64,000 nucleotides of DNA from Symsagittifera roscoffensis. Its lineage: Eukaryota > Xenacoelomorpha > Acoela > Convolutidae. The translations under genes and the position numbers were made by a program. The DNA lies in contig NC_087067.1 in the NCBI RefSeq assembly GCF_963678635.1, positions 7,797,716 through 7,861,715 on the forward strand. Direction: 5' to 3'. Positions 31,501-37,688 of the stretch are shown in pieces (within the stretch, counting starts at the first letter, position 1; the number at the start of each line of letters is the position of its first letter). Below the pieces are notes generated by a model. It was not told the DNA's origin and did not search any database. It worked only from the letters and a program-made list of their open reading frames with translations.

Positions 31501-32473
31501 GGTTTCCACCAGTTCTACGTCAGAAGAAGACTTCAAGCCTCAGAAGGTAAACGTGAAGAGAGGTTCAACGAACGGACAGGTAGGGGAAGTGGAGATCGGC
31601 AAAGAATGGATCTCGAAGGCACATCAGGACATGAGCAAACAAGTGACGAGTGATCCATTGGAGAGGAACAAGACGAGGAACACTTCCCGGACGTGGTGGG
31701 TGGCCCTCGAAACATTGAAGGAAATGGAGGACTGCTTGAAGAAGTTGGATAGTGGAATAGCTCGCAGGCGACGCAATTGGGCCACCCAGCAGAAAGCCGA
31801 GGTTAATAAGATAGAGATGGCAAGTCATCTGAAGAGGTCCTGGCAGAGTTTGTTGAAGGATCATTTTGAAGAGGCGATGAGAACATCCTCATCAGCACCG
31901 CCACTAATGGCGAATCCCTTCGTTAGAACTGCGGGACAATTAATGTTCACCTGGAGTCTGGTGGGAATAGAGTTGGAGACATTGACCTCGTATGACAGGC
32001 TGAAGTTGGGAAGCAAGAAGCTAGAGGTGTATCAGGCACTGATGCAACACGTGGCCAGGGACAATTCAGGCTTGAGCCTGGCTAGAAGAAAAGATGCCAC
32101 ATGTTTCTTGAGATGGACAATGTCTATGATGTCTGATAGCACCATCCTGGCATGCCACCAGAGAGCAAGTGGAAGTAAAACCATGGAGAGAAGAGTCTCA
32201 ACGATCATCTTGAACGTATATCAGAGTACAGGAATAGAGAAAGAAGATAGCTCCAGAGTATCCTTGGAGAACCATCGAAAGCTGGACGAGGTACGGAGGT
32301 TCTCTAATAAGAAGTTCGAGGAAGAACATGATGTTCACCGTAACCTGGCCTCGTCAGAACAATACTCGAGACTCAGTGAGAAGGGGGGAATACCAATATG
32401 TGTCTGGAGTGATGGGAATAGCCTACAATCCCTTCTTAGACTCGGAAGCTGGAGGAGCCCACAGAAACCATGA
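25574..32473 (+). CDS. ORF2: large protein with SGNH/GDSL hydrolase domain, giant element
   Basis: 2,299 codons from ATG 25574, the first ATG after the candidate splice acceptor. Residues ~135-240 form a long charged coiled coil. Residues ~410-590 look like an SGNH-fold hydrolase: GDSLVRVL (block I, serine ~417), SFAGAA (block II glycine), VGTNDVS (block III asparagine, ~465) and DGIHFD (block V, Asp and His, ~560), a full catalytic set. Residues ~830-1050 repeat the pattern weakly: VAGSDFEG, FAGMNDHL and GDDHPAIN, suggesting a second, diverged copy. The remaining C-terminal half is unrecognised, with acidic low-complexity stretches (~1680-1740). SGNH-type esterase domains are known in ORF1 of CR1-like LINEs; here one sits in an LTR element after gag-pol. 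Biochemical role is unknown. The frame ends 85 nt past a G6 run where ORF3's frame takes over. Confidence 0.85.
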   Translation: MADRFWNSMPTALQRPTLDELYRRLRDLDHTQIDERMAVMLNAILQLEDQGECRESATEAVLIVGYTTEGISNRAQTRWLSWNADGGVRGFDLARNPGLSNNTEHGAGEFPLPTRPTARSTGQSSSKVPSMSRAQQTTEAYPELGVLKKELEKALKERNKANLDRDQAKLDRERLQLERDQAVDERDQTLKLLEMLRAEHQQELKVRENAANRDQLKSELERIEQRQRELDAQKGARSNERVVTSSRPESRMEVDEAPRARGRFNLDREAREHMSEGLEVWIPNDATPSLRNLETQPVRPLMDVVLPGYTPTSTSSGSQVSGASSRLKELGEKLQQQSRERATRPELPPTWREQPVRNVVIASYKKDTEGNYHKHSRLDWNAEQQARRDCFHDAAWVQYLAPPRVPEGAVHLIIGDSLVRVLTQIRSHWQTGVLSFAGAATPQMLATLDMLGMTKVYTVTLMVGTNDVSRGEARKVTRLSDKINCLLEELRIQMDPILLTICTVPYNMMFDQHSLEMNQRVRSLNKAIREIHRNSVLPLRLLDVAERMENKGFPEDTSKDGIHFDRPRGAEWLNDVFQVHINTLEADLLETAQFTLGPPPNPPFLASRALAGRLGARVDTRDSSRSNQTRLQSATPMESEEVESSTPPTSAMSSVVVADGRREKKSRETTRLRYPEKVKELDLETLECRRELAETLGIERVSHEDLNRHHCVDWLKAHEAHFSRTKLMETTDLTGIPTKTIMGPINYRPLKQLGSPGLIAEPPKHRTGIARIKLATPAQLKVVDKLLNPGGMELPDAAYEGPRLAEDPRYGKPCGGTQLAKTLAVYDRADPAAARVIIVAGSDFEGTSPKLFWPETLVYSLPGAELNQMLTLVVAIKSEMPCEPELLLFAGMNDHLHAMGLLEQLKGKEIPTSKKIWEAIQALFAAMNEVQENVASRFGSKTKVVFTTSPGYASMPPALQFVYAVLILIAEGSEWRILMAAPNRELEPVNLRLYRSELPAAWADISHALRGFYGLADVLIVLDEVLLLEISNFARQLKFSPVIGDDHPAINQLTASLWFRSMDVKVANSTSRTRGPSNERRNVVETEKQLESMKYRLTQENGWWPFLTPRLENATNKTREEAPLLVKQIWSFLEKQLELAERRDMTVVRFVSAANEVTIGGFWREHANGELKTRRDYEILKFLSPCWEREFLAGVFGTTATIFGAFVQEILGMPISLLLALYLVYPRYLFNMGPAYMFSRGVETLRVDGYLALVLLTHGELVSFHRLMEYGEPLSMGKVHTSIETSSYKCAAGLKTLLVQYLMMQNRYMTGEDENPTSREEWEKANRGMPLLTDLCLAMRSDPMGIIRGLEEVVTCIYGPAVTYAFPDPLVITYRHSVTHLSLISVLDGAALNWCQQEVLRARMSNTVLFGKVKDAEMMVCNFRGQMQCRMGGKREGPIEMYPKFWNLNPLTADGREILRIPAWKECFALVKRELETIMEKEILPATMPEFPIVRRMTLGMNSPLVVPSIMARMRAEEMQKDFTDGWDPLFIGYTAAVYFHTSEMKVNSWTTQAKKSRGSQPPGYEVRKVLRTLEKEGLDNMLPIWDDGRMIVMEGHVALVDDMKFATRKYKAPYGLEQVEIRQEGTELDAAGQLHVALTEYKKLDPATPSPLSVDTPGDKRSGPVEDRFKRILERRRNESEEESMDETLSEAGEDMEVGNTPEPGPSGEELTTQELLKDLSEENWADTATPPLNPSPRKNLELPLAGETFNMGMLLLSSEERGKNTFEGNRDIFLGSLEDDAWQEFLEEFNREVGSETTLDKFKKELWDAVVRFGEPLLIGTGLDEKARKELLNKLVELRNARSKTRKEKCEDSSTLKRKTVDKMVDDIKRDKVGTSNMIKSTNILKARAGGRQELEGVDGEVESMMIATTPSSRDVKTRKRKREVEGWGSPSVDAVSEGNLRETAPIVLARCKTAAYKNSSELRKPLEVEKEIEVSTSSTSEEDFKPQKVNVKRGSTNGQVGEVEIGKEWISKAHQDMSKQVTSDPLERNKTRNTSRTWWVALETLKEMEDCLKKLDSGIARRRRNWATQQKAEVNKIEMASHLKRSWQSLLKDHFEEAMRTSSSAPPLMANPFVRTAGQLMFTWSLVGIELETLTSYDRLKLGSKKLEVYQALMQHVARDNSGLSLARRKDATCFLRWTMSMMSDSTILACHQRASGSKTMERRVSTIILNVYQSTGIEKEDSSRVSLENHRKLDEVRRFSNKKFEEEHDVHRNLASSEQYSRLSEKGGIPICVWSDGNSLQSLLRLGSWRSPQKP

Positions 32474-34454
32474 AGTAGCGGAGCTACTGAAGTTTTGGAC
32501 AGAAAGGATAATGGAGATAGACGCAGTGGAGAAAGAGGGGCCGAGCCTGGGCCTGATTCTTGAGAAAACACCAGAGGTGATAAGCATACCGCGCTCAAAC
32601 AAGAGAGTTGAAGTGAACATGGGCGGTGGAAATGGCTTGTTAACCACGAACTTGGGAGTGATATGGAAGCTACTAAGACCCTCCTGGTGTCCACATCCCC
32701 ATGCGAGTCTAATCGAGGAAACCACCGAGCGAGTGAGGTTAGCCCCAACGGAAGATGAAGATCTGGCGAAGTTGAGTGTGCTACATAAGCTAATCACACC
32801 CCAGATGCAAGAACCAAGCGAAAGGACGAGCGACCCCGGGTCAACAAAGAAATTGGAGCCGGGTAGCTGTCTGGATTCGACGTGTGGGAACGGAGAGCAC
32901 ATCTGCGATGGACGGTCATGCGTCAGAATACTGTCGTTTCAAAAAGAAGATCTGGTCACTTGGTTCGAAGACATCACAGAAAGGGAGAAAAGTGAAGTGC
33001 AAATAATAGCGGAATGTTACGCGAGAACCACGGTGAATATAGCGACAGCTCTCGGATTCTTCTCGAGAATGTGTGATCTGCAGGCACTGGAGAGACTGGA
33101 GTCTGAGCATCATTTAGTGACGGCGTTGAGCGTAGAATCATGGCCCGGGGTGTTGCAGGTGACTCAAAAACACATCCGGAGCTGGAAGGTTGGTCTTGAG
33201 GCGGAAATGGGATTTCCCTTGAGCGAAGCTTATGGCTTGCCATTGAACGCGAAGTCGCTGATAGGGTCAATGATGGCCAACTTGTGCGGAAGTCACTACC
33301 CGCTACACATGGCGATGGTGGAAGTGTCCAGCCAGAGAATACTGGTGGACAAGGCCTTCTCAGTGCCCAAGTGCGTGAGGTTGGCTCGGATATCGCATCA
33401 CTCGCACAAGTTGTTGAGAAAAATCAAAGGGACAGTACCAAAAGAATTGAGAGATGACTTGAGCGAAATCTGGGGAGAAGATCTTCTGAAGTTGGAAAGG
33501 GAAAACACAAGCGATCACGAGAGACAAAACGTGATCGGGAAACCTGTGGGAAGTACTCCAAACCTGGAAGACAATGACACGATGCACGAGAAAATGATGG
33601 AGCTTGAGCCTCTCTTGGAAGCCTCAGGGGAGCGTAATCTCAGGAGCATTGAGATCTCTCATGGGGAATGCCCATGCCACTGTTTGGCACAAACGGTGTG
33701 GTATCCAGATCACAAGAACCTTTGCCTGGTGTGGGATGTGGAAGAGATTCGGTCGATCGGACTGCCGGATCACCGGCAGAAGGTGACGCTCTTAGTAGTG
33801 AGCACGATGTTAGCTCTGAGATGGATAGAAGAGAATATAACGAAGTATCGGGAGGCGACGACACCAACGGCTGAGTCAATATACGCGATAGACTACAGCA
33901 GGAGACTTGAGTTGTTTGAGACTGCGTGCAAAGTATTCGCCATACCAACGGAAGTCAGGCACGTATGGAGTCGCTTGAGGTACTTTCCATGGTTTCGGGC
34001 GACACTGACGTCTTGGTTGTACAGGGCAACGAAAGATCACATGAGAAAACATCAAAAGGAGTATCGACAGTTCCAGGCCGAGATTGGGCCGGAAGCTTTC
34101 AAGGGACCCCTGCTAACCCATCGTAATGCGATCACGACGGGATGGAAGAGAGTGGGTAAGATGTCTAGAGACAATACCAAAGCGAGGGAGTCGATACTAG
34201 AGGAAGACCTGGCGAAGAACGTGAGCTTGAGCCTGCACAACTCCTTCTGCTTGAACCGAGAAGCTAGGGTGAAGGCACGACCCAACCAGGCAAAGAGATT
34301 GCAGGAGCAGAGAGAATGGATGCGATCTTATGAACAACTGAAGGCTTGGGAGGAGATTGTGATTAGTTCCGATGATGAAGAGGAACTGTTGAGACAGTTT
34401 GCCGCATCTAGCACTTCAGGATGCAGTACATCCAAGGCGAAGAGCACGAGGTGA
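32328..34454 (+). CDS. ORF3: unrecognised protein, probably continuing ORF2
   Basis: 708 codons from ATG 32328, overlapping ORF2 by 146 nt in the +1 frame. I recognise no domain. Visible features are a Cys-containing segment near residues 192-205 (CLDSTCGNG, CDGRSC), a CPCHC motif near 450 and a basic C-terminal third. The overlap contains GGGGGG at 32383-32388, and the first convincing globular-looking sequence of ORF3 lies after it. The simplest reading is one long ORF2 product (roughly 2,970 residues) split by a 1-nt length change in the G run, or a +1 shift at that run. A true separate start at 32328 is the alternative. It ends 431 bp before the 3' LTR. Confidence 0.7.
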   Translation: MMFTVTWPRQNNTRDSVRRGEYQYVSGVMGIAYNPFLDSEAGGAHRNHEVAELLKFWTERIMEIDAVEKEGPSLGLILEKTPEVISIPRSNKRVEVNMGGGNGLLTTNLGVIWKLLRPSWCPHPHASLIEETTERVRLAPTEDEDLAKLSVLHKLITPQMQEPSERTSDPGSTKKLEPGSCLDSTCGNGEHICDGRSCVRILSFQKEDLVTWFEDITEREKSEVQIIAECYARTTVNIATALGFFSRMCDLQALERLESEHHLVTALSVESWPGVLQVTQKHIRSWKVGLEAEMGFPLSEAYGLPLNAKSLIGSMMANLCGSHYPLHMAMVEVSSQRILVDKAFSVPKCVRLARISHHSHKLLRKIKGTVPKELRDDLSEIWGEDLLKLERENTSDHERQNVIGKPVGSTPNLEDNDTMHEKMMELEPLLEASGERNLRSIEISHGECPCHCLAQTVWYPDHKNLCLVWDVEEIRSIGLPDHRQKVTLLVVSTMLALRWIEENITKYREATTPTAESIYAIDYSRRLELFETACKVFAIPTEVRHVWSRLRYFPWFRATLTSWLYRATKDHMRKHQKEYRQFQAEIGPEAFKGPLLTHRNAITTGWKRVGKMSRDNTKARESILEEDLAKNVSLSLHNSFCLNREARVKARPNQAKRLQEQREWMRSYEQLKAWEEIVISSDDEEELLRQFAASSTSGCSTSKAKSTR

Positions 34455-34885
34455 ATGGGCAAATCGGATGGATCTTGAGTCTTGAGAGGGAAGGGGGGCT
34501 TGAGTGTGAATCCGAGTGAAACTTGGATTCACGAAAAAGAAATTTTAACAAAGTAAATATTGTTACTAATATACTATATCTATTATATAAATCGAAATGC
34601 TGCATGACAATTTCCTGATTGAATAGGACAAAAGAATTTTTAAAATGATTGGCTTGAAAAGCGAAAAATTCAAAGGTGCAGGTAAATGCAGATTTTGATT
34701 GCTGTTTAGCAATAGTGTGAAAATTTTAAATGGTCGTGAATTTTGGGGTGTAGATAATCTTAAATCTGCTGCAAACTTCTGTAAATGACCACTGGCACTG
34801 TATCTTGAGCAACACTCGGTTTTTCTGGGACTCACTGGCAGAAGACAGCGCGCGATGAGGACATCGATCTCGAGTCCGGGGAGTA
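34455..34885 (+). other. 3' noncoding region of the giant element
   Basis: No gene. A purine-rich run (GAGAGGGAAGGGGGG, near 34484-34498) resembles a polypurine tract but lies almost 390 bp before the LTR. The bases directly before the LTR (GAGTCCGGGGAGTA) are a poorer tract. Which of them primes plus-strand synthesis is unclear. Confidence 0.5.
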
Positions 34886-35768
34886 TGTGCCAGTCGGTCA
34901 TATTTGGAAGTTTGACCTTGAGAAGAGCAGAAAATACTTGATTTTGGAGAGAAATTTTATTTTTCAAAAATTCGAATGGAACATGTCATGCACGATTTTC
35001 TCGCGACAACTGAAAATCAGAAAAAGAAATCAGAACAATTTTAGAGCAATTGCGGGAAAGTTAGAAAGTAAAAACGAGTGGGAAATTGCTATTCGCAATT
35101 TCCGTCTATATACAATCGAGAGTAGAGCTGTCCTACTTGAAATAGAAGACAGAGTATCCCCGAGAGAGCGATTACTAAAGTTGGACCAGAGTGAACCTTC
35201 AGCGGAAAGGCGGACAACTAGAGTGTCCCAACGGTCCAAGAGAACTCAAATTCTAGAGCATGAACTTATCCTTGCTGTCCAAACTATAAAACATTAAACT
35301 TCTCTTAGTTATTTATTTCTTGAGTTAGTTACTGACTGGATTATTTTCCCAATTCTTGAGCGTGCTGCTATGTGAGTACAAATTTAATTTCTAGAATGTG
35401 TTTTATGATTGTTATGTTGAGATAAGGCGAGTTTTAGGTTGATCCATCTGAAATGGATCAAAGTTACACTGTCTAATAAAAAGTAACCTAACGGATTGTT
35501 CCAACCCGGTTTTTAACGGCGTTCATGTATTTTGGGTATCTAGAGACCTAAGTATGGGGACGTTTCTAATTCTAGAGTGGGGGGATATTTTAGTAGTAGC
35601 CTTTAAGCTGTAACGGGTCGTAGTCTCATGTCATAAGCGAACCGAACTGGCTCCGACCGTTCTTGAGGTGGGAAAACACAAGAGATAGCGTCCCTGACCC
35701 TTGAGCCAGTGGTTATAGGGCCTATTTTTCTTAAGCCTCATGTGTGACTGCAGTAGACGAATGTTACA
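34886..35768 (+). repeat. 3' LTR of the giant element
   Basis: 883 bp, same length as the 5' LTR with two substitutions. It ends GTTACA at 35768, followed by TTC, the same trinucleotide that precedes the 5' LTR. Confidence 0.92.
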
Positions 35769-36130
35769 TTCGTGTTATAACTTCAATCGGTCGTTACTTT
35801 CTCGTAATTGTTTTCACTGCAACTCTTGTTGTTCTGTTTCGCCGTTGTCAGTGTGTGCGAAATATAAAAAAATTACGTGTCGTTCACGTCCAAATCGAAA
35901 TATTAAAACTTAACATGTCAGTCAAAACTGACACCTCCCGGTTTGTCTTATCGTTCCAATAACGTCGCTAATCTGTTAAAACCATTAATCTTCCAGGTCA
36001 GATGTTCTTTTCTGGTCGATAAAATTTCGAATACGAAATTGCATTTCCGTACATTCTGGTCAAATGTCACACTTAAGTTCGAAGCTGTGAACCGCTTGGT
36101 CCGACTTTTCGCTATTTTCAGGTACTCCTA
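35769..36130 (-). repeat. Possible remainder of the LTR split by the giant element
   Basis: Patches such as TTTTCAC...TGTTGTTCT and CCAAATCGAAAT...TTAAAA parallel 11840-11950 of the left element's LTR in the same order. This fits continuation of the LTR fragment that stops at 12876. The similarity is weak and judged by eye. No gene is seen in 35769-36640. Confidence 0.35.
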
Positions 36131-36473
36131 ATCGCAAAATTAGATATTATATTGGTATCTAGGCAATTTCTCAGAGGTATAAACCTCAGAAACAACAAGA
36201 CATTGAGCTGAAGTTCAATTTTTTTGAATTACATATTTCGTAAAGCATCAGTATTTTTATGACTGATTTTTCTACTACTTTTTTTTTACTATAAATTTAA
36301 CTAAATCATTCACGTACCTCCAGTTTTAACTATTGCCCCTAGTTGTTTTAAATCGAGCTATACGAAAATTTTGATTCAACTATTTTTTTCAATATCAGAA
36401 TTTTTTTCATAATTTGTTTCGACTTGCGATACAACACAAATAAAAGACTTAAGTCGAAGAAAGTTTCTTGTGA

Positions 36474-36510
36474 ATCGCAAGTGGTGCGAAGCTGCGCTTC
36501 GACTGTGTGC
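36474..36510 (+). repeat. Short hairpin repeat (ATCGCAAGTG-GCGAAGC family)
   Basis: ATCGCAAGTGGTGCGAAGC then TGCGCTTCGACTGTGTG. It is one of about nine copies in the window (others near 41030, 41336, 42999, 44751, 45987, 46477, 52199 on the other strand, and 53821). The core GCGAAGC/GCTTCGC can pair on itself. Confidence 0.75.
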
Positions 36511-36643
36511 CTATTTTTTCAAACATTAGTAAGTGAAGACAATCTTTACCACTAATTTTTACAAGAATAATGTGACTTAATGGTCTTTTTATTCGCTGTG
36601 AAATCCACCATTGCTTTATTTTCTACTTGTTTTAGAATTCAAA

Positions 36644-37258
36644 ATGTTTGGTGGCGGTGGTCGAAAAATGGACGATTTGATGATCAATCTGAAAATGGGA
36701 TCGAAGTCAATGGAGCGGGCTGCTAATAAATGTGAGAAAGAAATGAAAGCGTACAGAGTGAAAGTTAAAAAAGCACTCGAAGAGCAAAATACAGAAGTTG
36801 CACAAGTGCATGCAGAAACTGCCATTCGAAAAAAGAATGAACAGTTGAATTATCTTCGAATGGCCTCCAGACTTGACGCGGTTTCGGCCCGAGTGAAGAC
36901 TGCTTCCACCATGCAATCCATGACGAAAAGCCTTGGTGGTGTTGTGAAAGGCCTAGATCAAGCTTTACGATCTATGGATCTTGAAAAGGTCCAGCGAGTT
37001 ATGGATGAGTTTGAAAAGCAGACAGGCGATTTAGATGTAATGACCAGTGCGATGGACAGTTCTATGACGAATGCTACAACCAGCTTGACACCTGCGAATC
37101 AAGTCAATGATCTAATAAGTCAAGTTGCTGCTGAAAATGGGCTTGAAGTATCTGGGCTGATGAATGACCCTTCAAAGAATACGCTGCAAGCTACAAGTAT
37201 GTCAGCAGAGGAGAGTGACCAGCTTGAGAGGAGGCTGGCAAACTTGAGATCGTCTTGA
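36644..37258 (+). CDS. CHMP1: Charged multivesicular body protein 1 (ESCRT-III subunit), intronless
   Basis: 204 residues, matching the usual length of about 196-200 for CHMP1A/B. ESCRT-III subunits assemble on endosomal and other membranes, remodel and cut them, and recruit VPS4. Family hallmarks are visible: a basic N-terminal helical hairpin, the segment HAETAIRKKNEQLNYLRM (~65-82), SRLDAVSARVKTA, TKSLGGVVKGLD, and a C-terminal MIM1-type helix (DQLERRLANLR, ~192-202) that binds MIT domains of VPS4 and spastin. The N-terminus (MFGGGGRKMDDL) is slightly longer than in vertebrates. The start is ATG 36644; TTTTAG lies 8 nt upstream, so the mRNA is either spliced in its 5' UTR or receives a trans-spliced leader. 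The FRRS1-type gene begins 430 bp downstream on the same strand. Vertebrate-style A/B assignment is not safe. Confidence 0.95.
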   Translation: MFGGGGRKMDDLMINLKMGSKSMERAANKCEKEMKAYRVKVKKALEEQNTEVAQVHAETAIRKKNEQLNYLRMASRLDAVSARVKTASTMQSMTKSLGGVVKGLDQALRSMDLEKVQRVMDEFEKQTGDLDVMTSAMDSSMTNATTSLTPANQVNDLISQVAAENGLEVSGLMNDPSKNTLQATSMSAEESDQLERRLANLRSS

Positions 37259-37367
37259 AATAGTTTTTTGTTGTAATTAACATTTCGTTTATAGGTTAGA
37301 TAAATTCATATCATATTTGAAGGTCTTGAAAAGTTGACATAAATAACTGAAAAGAATTCTTTGAAAC

Positions 37368-37613
37368 TTGCTTTTTCTGAACGCGTTGTGCTTTAGTATT
37401 CCTGGTCCTTTTTGTGAACTTTTTATTGTCCCCGGTACTGCCCACTGCAGGACCAACCGTGGAGAGTTAAGGGGGTGTCTTCAATTTCGCTGTAGCCGGT
37501 CCCACCTTGAGGAGGCATATGACACTGGGACACCTCCAGTCGTGGCTCAAGTAGGATTTATGTTGAGAGGCACTTGCTTTACCCCAATCGGCGCCGGCTG
37601 CTCCTTTTTTTAA
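37368..37613 (+). other. GC-rich, possibly structured intergenic segment ending in T7
   Basis: Between CHMP1 and the next gene lies a stretch clearly richer in G and C than its AT-rich surroundings, with pairable blocks (GGAGG...CCTCC around 37511-37537; GGTCC/GGACC repeats) and a run of seven T at its end, as in RNA polymerase III transcripts. I compared it by memory with U1, U2, U4, U5, U6, SRP, RNase P, 7SK and 5S features and found no convincing match. A forward open frame of 81 codons also spans it but has no good start. Function unknown. Confidence 0.3.
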
Positions 37614-37688
37614 GAACTATACAAATCTGGTATGATTAGATCATTTTCGTAATTTCTTCAATGTCTGAACTTTTTCAGTATTCATAGA

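Larger units (their letters stand above)
12877..35768 (+). mobile_element. Complete giant LTR retrotransposon (22,892 bp), Ty3/gypsy lineage
   Basis: Two 883-bp direct repeats (12877-13759 and 34886-35768), each starting TGTGCC and ending GTTACA, bound an interior with primer binding site, repetitive leader, a 2,935-codon gag-pol, and about 9 kb of extra coding sequence (25574-34454). The LTRs differ at only two positions by eye, so insertion is recent. The flanks share only TTC directly at the ends (12874-12876 and 35769-35771), shorter than the usual 4-6 bp target duplication. Typical Ty3/gypsy elements are 5-12 kb. The interior is GC-richer than the surrounding host DNA. The combination of great size, SGNH-type ORF2 and ORF3 does not match any family that I can name. 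Confidence 0.93.

Noticed and set aside
25574-34454. Envelope glycoprotein in ORF2/ORF3
   Set aside because: No signal peptide, no clear C-terminal membrane anchor and no fusion-peptide pattern are visible; an SGNH hydrolase domain is present instead.
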